Shown: positions 42,207 to 51,027, counted from the first letter of the stretch. The stretch is 64,000 bases of DNA from Limiplasma sp034927815 (GCA_034927815.1 JAYFPK010000008.1:343775-407774); one strand, 5' to 3'. Made by a program: numbers and translations. The notes: generated by a model from the sequence alone, not told the origin.

Positions 42207-43276
42207 AGCTCATCCTCCCAGCCTTGGGTCATTTCCGCCAGAAAATGGGCCACCAGCCGCCCGCACTCCGCCATGGCGTTCATGTCCAGCAGCTCCACGG
42301 TGGTATGCATGTACTTCAGCGGCAAGCTCAGGCACAGGCAGGGCACGCCCTCCCGGGCGATCTGCACGGCGTCGGTATCGGTATGGGTGGCTCCTTCCTC
42401 CAGCTCGGTGTTGAGCTTCACCCCGTGCTTTCCCGCCACCTCCTTGAGCCGGGCCAGCAGCTTGTACTGGAGGAAGGGCCCTTGCACGGCGGCGGGGGAA
42501 TCCAGGGGAATGGTGGTATCCGGCTTGCTCTGGGGGACAGGGGCGTGACTCACGTCCAGCACAATGGCCATGTCCGGGTCCACGGTATAGGCGGCTACTT
42601 TGGCCCCCCGGGCCCCCACCTCCTCCTGGGAGGTACAGGCGAAGTACAAATCCGCCTCATGGGTCATGTTCTGCATCCGCTCCGCCACGTCCAGGAGCAC
42701 TCCCACGCAGGCCCTGTCGTCCATGGTCTTGCCCGCGGCCCGGCGGTTGAGCAGCTCCCGGGTCTCCCCGTTCAAGGTGATGGAATCGCCGATGTGCACC
42801 AAAGCCCGAACCTTTTCCACAGGCAGGCCTACATCCACAAAGAGGTCCTCCCGCTTATAGTTTTGCTTTCTTTCCGCCTCGTCCAGCAGGTGGGGCGGCT
42901 TCGCCCCCACCACCCCCAGGAGCTGCTGGGAATCCCCGCCTTCCAGCCTTCCATGGACCGTTACCGTGCTGGCGGGCAGAATGCGCGGGTCCACCCCGCC
43001 CACCTGGCCCATGCGCAGCGTGCCGTCCGGCAGGATGTCCGCCACCATCAGGGCGATTTCGTCCTGGTGGGCGCACAGCAGCACCTTTGGCGCAGGATTG
43101 CTTCCGGTCCTGGTGGCCTTTTTCAGCGCGATCACGTTGTACAGGGGATCGATATCCACCTGGTCGCACAGGGGCCGGAACCGCTCCGCAAGCCAGGCCG
43201 ACACCTCGCCCTCATGGCCGCTGGGGCCGTGCTTGGCCGCGGCCTCTTGCAAATACGATAGAAAATCCATGGGCAT
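42197..43276 (-). CDS. M42 family metallopeptidase, first of three
   Basis: 359 residues with CAHQDEIALMV (Gln in place of the usual Met after His), TMDDRACVGVLL, TSQEEVGARGA and LSLPLKYMHTTVE. It opens the operon. The start may be ATG 43276 or, two codons later, ATG 43270. The initial GPSGHEGEVS is typical of the family. Confidence 0.92.
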   Translation of the reverse strand: MPMDFLSYLQEAAAKHGPSGHEGEVSAWLAERFRPLCDQVDIDPLYNVIALKKATRTGSNPAPKVLLCAHQDEIALMVADILPDGTLRMGQVGGVDPRILPASTVTVHGRLEGGDSQQLLGVVGAKPPHLLDEAERKQNYKREDLFVDVGLPVEKVRALVHIGDSITLNGETRELLNRRAAGKTMDDRACVGVLLDVAERMQNMTHEADLYFACTSQEEVGARGAKVAAYTVDPDMAIVLDVSHAPVPQSKPDTTIPLDSPAAVQGPFLQYKLLARLKEVAGKHGVKLNTELEEGATHTDTDAVQIAREGVPCLCLSLPLKYMHTTVELLDMNAMAECGRLVAHFLAEMTQGWEDELWN

Positions 43277-43371
43277 ACCGCCTTTCCGGATAATAGGGCC
43301 ATTATACTCCCATAGGAAGGACTTGGCAACGCGGTCCCTTTTGGGGGCGAATGCTTCTTTCTCTTCATTGA

Positions 43372-43400
43372 TTGAAAAAAATTGGAAAATATTGTATGAT
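43372..43400 (+). promoter_or_regulatory. Sigma-A promoter of the Pro/Tyr-rich membrane protein
   Basis: TTGAAA (43372-43377), 17-bp spacer and TATGAT (43395-43400) in an AT-rich stretch, 45 bp before the TTG start. Confidence 0.75.
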
Positions 43401-43445
43401 AAACTATCTGGAAAGAGCTTGTCCCAGGCGGAGGAGGGAATCCCA

Positions 43446-44771
43446 TTGGCAGACGAGTGGAAATACGGGCAGCAATCCTTGCGCCGCCCAGGCGGCGCAC
43501 CGCCCTACCGTGAAAACGCTCCCCTTATGCGGCCCATCAGCGGCGATCTTCTGCGCCGCTGGGAGCAGCGGGAGCCTCCTGTTTCCGCCCGGCTGGAGCG
43601 CCAGGAGGAAGAGCCCCCCCAAGGGGAGCGCTATTCCTGCGCGAGCCGCCCACCCTGGAGCCCCGCTGACGCGGCCCAGCCGGCACAGCCTCCCCAGGGC
43701 CTGTTTGAGCCTTTGCCCATGGTGCCCTCCTGGGGCGGATACTATCCTCCCTATGGGGTTCCCCAGGGATATCAGCCCCCTGCGCCCTATGGCTACTACC
43801 CCTACGGCATGGCCGTGCCCTACGCTCCGGCAATCCCTCCCTATGGGCAAGGGATGCCGCCTCAAGGGCCCGCCCAAGCCGCCGGCGCTGCCCCCGGGCA
43901 AAGCGCGCCCCCTCCCCCCGACGCGGCCCCCCAGCCCCAAGGAGCCTTTCCGCCGGGGCCCCAGAGCGGCGGACCCCCGCTAAGCCCCCCGCCCTGGGCC
44001 CAGGCCCAGCCGGAGCAATCCTTTTCCCGGGCTGTGAACGTCCCCTCCTTCTCCGACCCGGCCCCGGCCCCGCAGCCCGCGCCGTCCCCGATCCTGGATG
44101 ACGAGGAGGATTGGGAGGATGAGGAGATGGGCGGTTTTGGAGCCGCCCCCCAGGGCCCCTTGCCCAGCCCCGCCACCATACCCCTTTCAGTGCCTACAAC
44201 CGAAAGCCCCAAAAAAGGAAAGGGCGGGCTGGCGGCGCTGCTGTTGACGGTGCTGCTGCTGGGTTCCGCTGGCGCGGTGTATTTTACGGGCATCCTGGAC
44301 CCCCAGCTGGCTTCCGTCAGCATTCCCACCTGGAATGAAATGAAGGACCGGCTGAGGGCTTCCGAAGAGGAGGCCGCGGCGCTGCCCCAGGCGACCCCGG
44401 TCCAGGGGGAGGCACAGGCTTTGGAGCAGGCGCTGGCAGCTCCCCAGGCGGGCATCCAGCCCGCCAGCGAAGCGCTGGCGACCTTGAAGGCCTTCGACGT
44501 CTCCTTCCGGGAGGCCCAGGCCCCGGCCACCTTGGTGTTCAGCTTGCAAACCAATGCCGCCGTCAACGACATTCGGCTGCTTCTGCCCTCCAACGAGGCC
44601 TTGCCGGTCCGGAGTGTGAAAAAGGTCCCCACAGGGGACGGAATCACCTGGCAGCTTCTGGTGGATTTTCAGGAGCCCTTTGAAGGGGAAATTCGGGCCT
44701 TCCTGCGCTACGACGCCAGCGTCTGGGCCCCGGGCGGCCTGAGCTGCTCCGTGGCGGTAAAAGCGCCCTGA
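43446..44771 (+). CDS. Pro/Tyr-rich single-pass membrane protein
   Basis: 441 residues. Residues about 60-255 are low complexity, with PYG, YYP and PPQG repeats around 91-145 and an acidic patch DDEEDWEDEEM near 218-227. A single membrane helix lies at about 262-284, and the C-terminal 155 residues would be outside the cell. No family is recognised. I chose TTG at 43446, since GAGGAGGGA precedes it and a promoter lies upstream. An in-frame extension would overlap the divergent M42 gene. Confidence 0.7.
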   Translation: MADEWKYGQQSLRRPGGAPPYRENAPLMRPISGDLLRRWEQREPPVSARLERQEEEPPQGERYSCASRPPWSPADAAQPAQPPQGLFEPLPMVPSWGGYYPPYGVPQGYQPPAPYGYYPYGMAVPYAPAIPPYGQGMPPQGPAQAAGAAPGQSAPPPPDAAPQPQGAFPPGPQSGGPPLSPPPWAQAQPEQSFSRAVNVPSFSDPAPAPQPAPSPILDDEEDWEDEEMGGFGAAPQGPLPSPATIPLSVPTTESPKKGKGGLAALLLTVLLLGSAGAVYFTGILDPQLASVSIPTWNEMKDRLRASEEEAAALPQATPVQGEAQALEQALAAPQAGIQPASEALATLKAFDVSFREAQAPATLVFSLQTNAAVNDIRLLLPSNEALPVRSVKKVPTGDGITWQLLVDFQEPFEGEIRAFLRYDASVWAPGGLSCSVAVKAP

Positions 44772-44805
44772 GGCCCTTTGGGGACGTTTGGGCTCCAGTT
44801 TTTAT

Positions 44806-44843
44806 AAAGAAAGCTCCCCGGATGCGTCCGGGGAGCTTTCTTT
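44806..44843. terminator. Strong bidirectional terminator
   Basis: A perfect 17-bp stem (44806-44822 with 44827-44843) with TGCG loop, AAAGAAAG on the left arm and CTTTCTTT on the right, placed between the convergent membrane-protein and sigF genes. Confidence 0.9.
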
Positions 44844-44885
44844 CATAACGGGGGGGCCTATGTCCCTCCTGCGGACGGGGACCCC

Positions 44886-45560
44886 TTATTCCCGGGCCAG
44901 CGCCTCCCGGAGCGCCTCTTTGGCCCGCTGCTCCAGCTTGGATACCTGGGCCTGGGAAATGCGGAGCATCCGGGCCGTGTCCGCCTGGGTATGGCTGCGG
45001 ATAAAGCGCAGGTGAATAAGCCTGGGAATGGGCCTGGGGAGGCGGGCGATCACATCCAGCAGCAGCAGGTAGTCCACAAAGCGCTCCGCCTTCCGGTCCG
45101 GCAAGGAAGCGGTCCTTTCATGAGGGTCCTCCCAGCCCGCTTCCCGGAGGGTTTCCATCCGCCGGTGGGCGGCAATGGCCGCCCCCAGCTCCTCGGGAGG
45201 CAGGCCCATCCCCCCCGCCAGCTCCTCCAGGGAAGGCTCTTGCCCCGTGCGCCGCAGGAATTCCCCCCGGAGCAAGAAGGCCTGCCGGAGCAGTTCCCGC
45301 TGGGTTCGGGGCACGTGCATCGGATCGCCTTTTTCACAGGCCCGTCGCAGGTCGTGCAAAATGCAAGGCACCGCATAGGTGGAGAAGCAGACCCCCTTGC
45401 GGGGGTCAAAGCGGGCGGCGGCGGCCACCAAAGAAAGGGTGGCTTCCCGCAGCAGCTCCCCATACTCCAGGCCGTGGCGAAAAAAGCGCTTGGCGCACAG
45501 ATGGGCCAGCCCCAGGTGCTCCTGGGCGTTTACGGCGAAGACCATCTCGGGGGCTTCCAT
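44886..45560 (-). CDS. sigF: Sporulation sigma factor SigF
   Basis: 224 residues. Region 2 (HLGLAHLCAKRFF, VGVCFSTYAVPCILHDLRRA-like core) and region 4 (IRSHTQADTARMLRISQAQVSKLEQRAKEAL) are both present. Directs RNA polymerase to early forespore genes. It is called SigF rather than SigG because it follows spoIIAA and spoIIAB, with 4 bp after the spoIIAB stop. It is somewhat shorter than the 255-residue Bacillus protein. Held inactive by SpoIIAB until SpoIIAA is dephosphorylated. Confidence 0.93.
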   Translation of the reverse strand: MEAPEMVFAVNAQEHLGLAHLCAKRFFRHGLEYGELLREATLSLVAAAARFDPRKGVCFSTYAVPCILHDLRRACEKGDPMHVPRTQRELLRQAFLLRGEFLRRTGQEPSLEELAGGMGLPPEELGAAIAAHRRMETLREAGWEDPHERTASLPDRKAERFVDYLLLLDVIARLPRPIPRLIHLRFIRSHTQADTARMLRISQAQVSKLEQRAKEALREALARE

Positions 45561-45564
45561 GTCC

Positions 45565-46041
45565 TTATCCGATTTCGTCCAGGATCCGTTCCTGGCGCAG
45601 GCCCACCTCGCCCAGGATATACTTGCGCATGGTGACGGTGGTGCCCCGCCCCGGAGCGCTGTCCACATCCACCGCGTCCATAAAGGTCTGCATCACGCAA
45701 AAGCCCATGCCGCTTCTCTCGTTTCCCTCTCCGGTGGAATAAAAGGGCTGCATGGCCTGCTTCACATCCGCGATGCCGCAGCCCTCGTCCCGGACGGATA
45801 CGGTGAGCACGTGCCTCTGGTCATATTCCGCCCGGAGGTACACCAAGCACGCTTTCCCCTCGGGCCAGTTGCGGTAGCCGTGGATGATGGCGTTGGTGAC
45901 GGCCTCGCTCACGGCGGTTTTGATGTCCGCCATCTCCGGCAGCGTGGGGCTGAGCTGAACGGCGAAAGCGGCCACAGCCACCCGGGCAAAGCTCTCGTTT
46001 TGCGGGCAAGCCAAAAAGTTGAGTTCCATCAGGTTATTCAT
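45565..46041 (-). CDS. spoIIAB: Anti-sigma-F factor SpoIIAB
   Basis: 158 residues of the GHKL serine kinase fold: N-box EAVTNAIIHGY, DEGCGI and ERSGMGFCVM. It binds sigma F and phosphorylates SpoIIAA. It overlaps spoIIAA by 4 bp and precedes sigF by 4 bp, keeping the standard operon order. The C-terminal 20 residues extend a little past the Bacillus homologue. Confidence 0.95.
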   Translation of the reverse strand: MNNLMELNFLACPQNESFARVAVAAFAVQLSPTLPEMADIKTAVSEAVTNAIIHGYRNWPEGKACLVYLRAEYDQRHVLTVSVRDEGCGIADVKQAMQPFYSTGEGNERSGMGFCVMQTFMDAVDVDSAPGRGTTVTMRKYILGEVGLRQERILDEIG

Positions 46042-46367
46042 TCGCTTTGCCCTCCTTTGGGGTCGTCCAGCACGGTGATCACCCGCTGCATGCCTGTGAG
46101 GCGAAAGAGCTTGGCAATGGGGGGCTGCATGTTTTTCACCGCCAGGCTGCCGCCCCGGGTCTGCAAAATCCGCAGCCGGCCCAGCAGTACCCCGATGCCC
46201 GAGGAATCCATAAAGGTGAGCTTTCCCATATCCAGTACCAGGTGAAGGAGGGTGGGATCCTGGAGGATCTCGTCCAGCTGGGCGCGTATTTGCGAGGCCG
46301 TATAGTGATCCAGCTCTCCCGCCAATACCACCGTAACCCGGTCCTGGAGGGTTTTGGCTTGTTGCAT
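46038..46367 (-). CDS. spoIIAA: Anti-anti-sigma-F factor SpoIIAA
   Basis: 109 residues of the STAS fold. The phosphorylation site is MDSSGIGVLLGR, with Ser56 as the likely acceptor for SpoIIAB. Dephosphorylated SpoIIAA releases sigma F. The start has GGGGAGGACG upstream. First gene of the spoIIA operon. Confidence 0.95.
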   Translation of the reverse strand: MQQAKTLQDRVTVVLAGELDHYTASQIRAQLDEILQDPTLLHLVLDMGKLTFMDSSGIGVLLGRLRILQTRGGSLAVKNMQPPIAKLFRLTGMQRVITVLDDPKGGQSE

Positions 46368-46406
46368 AAAGCGTCCTCCCCTTGCTGTGAATCTTTCCTG
46401 TACAGG

Positions 46407-46480
46407 GTTCGTGTAGGCGTCACCTCTATCCTTTGCCGAAAAAAGGGAGTTTATGCGGAAAATCTTAAAATCGTTCGACG
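46407..46480 (-). promoter_or_regulatory. Candidate sigma-H promoter and Spo0A site of the spoIIA operon
   Basis: On the minus strand, AAAGGATAG (46434-46426) and CGAAC (46411-46407) are 14 bp apart, a fair match to the sigma-H consensus RWAGGAxxT and HGAAT. About 40 bp further upstream, CGTCGAA (46480-46474) matches six of seven bases of the Spo0A core TGTCGAA. This is the known control layout of spoIIA in Bacillus; here it is read by eye. Confidence 0.5.
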
Positions 46481-46565
46481 GAAAACGCCAGGGTTTTTGC
46501 CGCCGAGGACAAGGGAATATCCCGCAGGACTCCAGGGAAAGGGGTCCGGGCTTCCCCCCGAAAGG

Positions 46566-46594
46566 TTGACAAGCATTTGTCGAGTCTATATAAT
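46566..46594 (+). promoter_or_regulatory. Consensus sigma-A promoter of PFOR with an embedded Spo0A-like box
   Basis: TTGACA (46566-46571), 17-bp spacer and TATAAT (46589-46594): perfect consensus. Inside the spacer, TTTGTCGAG (46576-46584) matches eight of nine bases of the Spo0A box TTTGTCRAA. Transcription would start about 105 bp before the gene. Confidence 0.8.
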
Positions 46595-46706
46595 AAAAAT
46601 GTTGGAGATGTCCGTCTGTTTATGAGCTTCATCGCCCATAGCTAATGACTGCATACAGGTCACGGCAGATGGCTTTCATCATGACTATATTTAGGAGGGA
46701 CTCTCA

Positions 46707-49700
46707 ATGGCAACCAAAATGACTGTTGATGGCAACACCGCTGTTAGCCACGTCGCGTATGCATTTAGCGATGTGGCGGCCATTTACCCCATCACCCCCT
46801 CTTCCCCCATGGCGGAAGTGGTGGATGAATGGGCTGCAAAAGGGACGAAAAACCTTTTTGGCCAGACCGTCCATGTGAGTGAAATGCAGAGTGAAGCCGG
46901 CGCTGCGGGCGCGGTGCACGGCAGCCTGGCCGCCGGCGCGCTGACCACCACCTTCACAGCCAGCCAAGGATTGCTGTTGATGATCCCCAATATGTACAAG
47001 ATCAGCGGCGAGCTGTTGCCCTGCGTGTTCCATGTTAGCGCCCGGGCTTTGGCCGCCCACGCCCTGAGCATCTTCGGCGACCACAGCGACGTGATGAGCT
47101 GCCGCCAGACCGGCTTTGCCATGCTGGCCAGCAACAGCGTCCAGGAGGCCATGGACATGAGCCTGGTGGCCCACCTGTCCACCCTGGAGAGCAGCGTGCC
47201 CTTTGTGCATTTCTTTGACGGCTTCCGTACCAGCCACGAAGTGCAAAAGATCGACGCCGTGGACTACAAGGACATCGAGCCCCTGGTGCCCTGGGACAAG
47301 GTGAAGGCCTTCCGCGCCCGGGCCCTGAACCCCGAGCATCCCCATCAGGCGGGCACCGCCCAGAACCCGGATATCTACTTCCAGAACCGGGAAGCCGCCA
47401 ACAAGTTCTACAGCGCCGCTCCCGCCATCGTGGAAGAGGTCATGAAGAAGGTTTCCAAGCTGGTGGGCCGCAAGTATGAGCTGTTCAACTACGTGGGCGC
47501 TCCCGACGCGGAAAAAGTCATCATCGCCATGGGCAGCGGCTGCGAAACCGTCGAAGAGACCATCAACCTCCTCAACAAGCAAGGGGCCAAGCTGGGCCTG
47601 ATCAAGGTCCGCCTGTACCGCCCCTTCAGCGCGGAGCATTTCCTCTCCGCCATCCCCGCCAGCTGCAAGAAGCTGGCCGTGCTGGACCGCACCAAGGAGC
47701 CCGGCAGCCTGGGCGAGCCGCTGTACATCGACGTGTGCACCGCCCTGATGGAGCAGGGCCGCACCGACATTCAGGTGATCGGCGGCCGCTATGGCCTGGG
47801 CAGCAAGGAGTTTACCCCCACCATGGTGAAGGCCGTGTATGACAACATGGACGGCGAAGCCAAGAACCACTTTACCGTGGGCATCGTGGACGACGTGACC
47901 GGCACGAGCCTTCCCCTGGGCGAGCAGATCATCGCCGCCCCCGAAGGCACCGTGTGCTGTAAGTTCTACGGCCTGGGCTCCGACGGCACCGTGGGCGCCA
48001 ACAAGAACAGCATCAAGATCATCGGCGACCATACGGACATGTATGCCCAGGGCTACTTCTCCTATGACTCCAAGAAGTCCGGCGGCATTACCGTAAGCCA
48101 CCTGCGCTTTGGCAAGGCCCCCATCCAGAGCACCTACCTCATCGACGCGGCGGACTTCATCGCTTGCCACAACCAGAGCTATGTAACCCGCTATGACATG
48201 GCCAGCTGCCTGAAGGAGGGCGGCGTGTTCCTGCTCAACAGCCAGTGGTCCGCCCAGGAGATGGAGGAGCAGCTTCCCGCCTCGATGAAGCGTATGCTGG
48301 CCAAGAAAAAGGCCCGCTTCTACAACATCAACGCCGTGGACCTGGCCTTGAAGGTGGGCATGGGCAACCGCATCAACACCATCATGCAGGCCGCCTTCTT
48401 CAAGCTGGCCGAGGTGATCCCCTACGAGCAGGCCGACGAGTACATGAAGGCCTATGCCAAGAAGACCTACGGCAGCAAGGGCGACGCCATCGTCAAGAAG
48501 AACTGGGATGCCATTGACATCGCCATCGGCGGCCTGGAGAAGATCGACGTACCCGCCGAATGGGCGCAGGCCACCACCGGCGCGGAGCCTGTGAAGGTGA
48601 AGTGCACCCCGTACTTTGAGGATTTCGTATCCCCCATCCTGGCCCAGGAGGGTGACTGCCTGCCGGTGAGCGCCTTTGATCCCGCGGGCGTGGTTCCCAC
48701 AGGCACCACCAAGTACGAAAAGCGCGGCATCGCCATCACCACCCCCAAGTGGCTGGAGGACAACTGCATCCAGTGCAACAACTGCTCTTTGGTCTGCCCC
48801 CACGCGGTAATCCGGGCGATTTACAGCGACGAGGAATACACCAAGAAGGCCCCCGAGGGCTACGTTACCAAGGACGCCACGGGCAAGGAGTTCGCGGGAT
48901 TGAAGTACCGCATCCAGATCAGCCCCTTGGATTGCACAGGCTGCGGCAACTGCGTCCAGGTCTGCCCCGCCAAGGAAAAGGCCCTGGTCATGCGCCCTCT
49001 GGCCGAGCGGGTGGCGGAGGAAGAAAAGAACTGGGAGTTCGCCATGACCGTGCCCGAGGTGAAGGGCCTGGAGAACGTCTCCAGCGTGAAGAACAGCCAA
49101 GCCCTCAAGCCCCTCTTCGAGTTCAGCGGCGCTTGCGCGGGCTGCGGCGAGACCCCCTATGTGAAGCTGGTGTCCCAGCTCTTCGGCGACCGGATGGTGG
49201 TGGCCAACGCCACGGGCTGCTCCTCCATCTACGGCGGCAGCGCCCCCACCTGCCCCTACACCATCAATGACGAAGGCAAGGGTCCCGCCTGGGCCAACAG
49301 CCTCTTTGAGGACAACGCCGAGTTCGGCTTTGGCATGAACCTGGCCTACAAACAGCGCCGGGACAAGCTGGCGGATATCGTCCGGGAGCTGATCGCCGTG
49401 CCCCATACCCAGGAAGCGATCAAGGAAGCCGGCGCCCAGTGGCTGGAGAAGATGGACAACGCCAGGGGCAGCAAGGAAACCGGCCTGAAGCTGCTGGAAG
49501 CTTGCCAGGAAGGCATTGACCTCAGCGGTACCGAATGGGAGGCCGACTGGCTCAAGAACGGCAAGAAGTGCGACTGCGAGGCCTGCACCTTGGCCCGGGA
49601 GGTCATTGAAAACGCCGACCTGCTGGTGAAGAAGTCCTTCTGGATCATCGGCGGCGACGGCTGGGCCTATGACATCGGCTTCGGCGGCGTGGACCACGTG

Positions 49701-50270
49701 CTGGCCCAGAACGAGGACGTGAACATTCTGGTGCTGGATACCGAGGTGTATTCCAACACCGGCGGGCAGTCCTCCAAGGCCACCCCCACCGGCTCCATCG
49801 CCAAGTTCGCCGCGGCGGGCAAGCGCACCAAGAAGAAGGACCTGGGCATGATGGCCATGAGCTATGGCTACGTGTACGTGGCCAGCGTGGCCATGGGCGC
49901 GAACCCCGCGCAGCTCATGAAGGCCGTTACCGAGGCGGAAGCCTATCCCGGCCCCTCCATCATCATCGCCTACTCGCCTTGCATCAACCACGGCATCAAC
50001 ATGGGCTTGAGCCAGTTGGAGGCCAAGAAGGCTGTGGAATGCGGCTACTGGCCCCTGTACCGCTACAACCCCGCCTTGGTGGACCAGGGCAAGAACCCCT
50101 TCACCCTGGACAGCAAGGAGCCCGCTGGAGACTATCAGGCCTTCATCGGCAACGAAGTCCGCTACGCCTCTTTGGCCAAGATGTTCCCCGACGCCGCTCA
50201 GGAGCTCTTCACCAAGAACGAGCAGGACGCCAAGGAGAAGTACGCCACCTACAAGAAGCTGGCGGAGTAA
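46707..50270 (+). CDS. nifJ: Pyruvate:ferredoxin (flavodoxin) oxidoreductase
   Basis: 1187 residues, the full length of single-chain PFOR. It oxidises pyruvate with CoA to acetyl-CoA, CO2 and reduced ferredoxin, the central step of anaerobic clostridial metabolism. Visible in order: domain I with YPITPSSPMAE; two 4Fe-4S sites CIQCNNCSLVCP (Cys 687-697) and CTGCGNCVQVCP (Cys 743-753); a proximal-cluster Cys pair CAGCGE; and the thiamine diphosphate motif GDGWAYDIGFGG with NTGGQSSKATP. Its own promoter and terminator make it monocistronic. Codon use is strongly biased to C-ending codons, as for a highly expressed gene. Confidence 0.98.
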   Translation: MATKMTVDGNTAVSHVAYAFSDVAAIYPITPSSPMAEVVDEWAAKGTKNLFGQTVHVSEMQSEAGAAGAVHGSLAAGALTTTFTASQGLLLMIPNMYKISGELLPCVFHVSARALAAHALSIFGDHSDVMSCRQTGFAMLASNSVQEAMDMSLVAHLSTLESSVPFVHFFDGFRTSHEVQKIDAVDYKDIEPLVPWDKVKAFRARALNPEHPHQAGTAQNPDIYFQNREAANKFYSAAPAIVEEVMKKVSKLVGRKYELFNYVGAPDAEKVIIAMGSGCETVEETINLLNKQGAKLGLIKVRLYRPFSAEHFLSAIPASCKKLAVLDRTKEPGSLGEPLYIDVCTALMEQGRTDIQVIGGRYGLGSKEFTPTMVKAVYDNMDGEAKNHFTVGIVDDVTGTSLPLGEQIIAAPEGTVCCKFYGLGSDGTVGANKNSIKIIGDHTDMYAQGYFSYDSKKSGGITVSHLRFGKAPIQSTYLIDAADFIACHNQSYVTRYDMASCLKEGGVFLLNSQWSAQEMEEQLPASMKRMLAKKKARFYNINAVDLALKVGMGNRINTIMQAAFFKLAEVIPYEQADEYMKAYAKKTYGSKGDAIVKKNWDAIDIAIGGLEKIDVPAEWAQATTGAEPVKVKCTPYFEDFVSPILAQEGDCLPVSAFDPAGVVPTGTTKYEKRGIAITTPKWLEDNCIQCNNCSLVCPHAVIRAIYSDEEYTKKAPEGYVTKDATGKEFAGLKYRIQISPLDCTGCGNCVQVCPAKEKALVMRPLAERVAEEEKNWEFAMTVPEVKGLENVSSVKNSQALKPLFEFSGACAGCGETPYVKLVSQLFGDRMVVANATGCSSIYGGSAPTCPYTINDEGKGPAWANSLFEDNAEFGFGMNLAYKQRRDKLADIVRELIAVPHTQEAIKEAGAQWLEKMDNARGSKETGLKLLEACQEGIDLSGTEWEADWLKNGKKCDCEACTLAREVIENADLLVKKSFWIIGGDGWAYDIGFGGVDHVLAQNEDVNILVLDTEVYSNTGGQSSKATPTGSIAKFAAAGKRTKKKDLGMMAMSYGYVYVASVAMGANPAQLMKAVTEAEAYPGPSIIIAYSPCINHGINMGLSQLEAKKAVECGYWPLYRYNPALVDQGKNPFTLDSKEPAGDYQAFIGNEVRYASLAKMFPDAAQELFTKNEQDAKEKYATYKKLAE

Positions 50271-50325
50271 GGGGCAAGGGGTTTCACCCCCCGCACCCCC
50301 CTCGGGGACCCCGATCCTGTTAACC

Positions 50326-50357
50326 ATTCCCCGGCGCTTTTGCGCCGGGGAATTTTG
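50326..50357 (+). terminator. Terminator of PFOR
   Basis: A perfect 12-bp stem (50326-50337 with 50342-50353), loop TTTT, followed by TTTT. Confidence 0.85.
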
Positions 50358-50520
50358 CTATGGCCGCATTTGCTCTGTTTTCAAAGGCTTACCGCACATC
50401 ACCCAATTCTCATTCTTTTCTCATGAAGGCTTTAACGGTTCCTCAAGCATCTTCAGGCCCGGCGTGATATCCTAAGACCGTCCCAAGGAATTCGATGAGG
50501 AATGCAAGGAGGAAATCCAG

Positions 50521-50847
50521 ATGTCTCAAAATCATGAAGTAAACGCCAGCGGAATCTTTTCCTTTCTCTACCATACCCGGATCAAGGTGATGAAGGGTGA
50601 AACCACCATTGTGAACCTGTCCTTGGCCTTTTCCCTGGTGAGCCTCCTGTGCGCTCCCTGGCTGGTGGTGATCGGCGCGGTGGTGGCCCTGGCCCTGGGC
50701 TATCGCTTCTCCTTCGTCCGCAAGGCGGAGGGCTTTTCCGAAAGCTGGAACAACGTGGTGCACACCGCCACGGACCATGTGAAAAGCGCCGTGGAGCAAT
50801 TCGGCAAAGAGGAAGAGGACAATTCCGGCAGCGGCATGGGGCAGTAA
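50521..50847 (+). CDS. DUF4342 domain protein
   Basis: 108 residues. IKVMKGETTIVNLSL followed by one or two hydrophobic helices (about 35-63) matches DUF4342, a small domain of unknown role in Firmicutes. The usual N-terminal UBA-like part is not seen. The tail is acidic. AAGGAGG lies before the ATG. Monocistronic. Confidence 0.75.
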   Translation: MSQNHEVNASGIFSFLYHTRIKVMKGETTIVNLSLAFSLVSLLCAPWLVVIGAVVALALGYRFSFVRKAEGFSESWNNVVHTATDHVKSAVEQFGKEEEDNSGSGMGQ

Positions 50848-50885
50848 GGGGAGGCAATGCCCTGGGGCTGCGAAAGAAGGAACTG

Positions 50886-50918
50886 GTGAAAGGCGGCGCG
50901 AAAAGCGCCGCCTTTCAC
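50886..50918 (+). terminator. Terminator of the DUF4342 gene
   Basis: A perfect 14-bp stem (50886-50899 with 50905-50918), GAAAA loop. No long T run. Confidence 0.7.
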
Positions 50919-50986
50919 ATGCCTTTGGGCCCAAATCCTCACAGGCGTCAAAACCTTGCCTTCAAGCAGGATTTTACACATTTCAG

Positions 50987-51027
50987 CCGCCAAGGTATTG
51001 GTTTTTGGCGGATGCCTATGCTATAAT
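50987..51027 (+). promoter_or_regulatory. ftsH promoter with overlapping inverted repeat
   Basis: TTGGTT (50998-51003), 18-bp spacer, TATAAT (51022-51027). The inverted repeat CCGCCAA-N11-TTGGCGG (50987-50993 and 51005-51011) straddles the -35 and could be a repressor site. It is neither CIRCE nor a CtsR box. Confidence 0.6.

Noticed and set aside
44886..45560. The sigma factor as SigG
   Set aside because: Region 4 does not separate the two safely by eye, but the adjacent spoIIAA and spoIIAB make SigF the only sensible choice.
46704..50327. A very long open frame on the minus strand, antisense to the PFOR gene
   Set aside because: It mirrors the codon bias of PFOR, which leaves the opposite strand free of stops. 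The translated product is His/Gly/Ala/Val-rich with no family resemblance, and PFOR itself is unmistakable.
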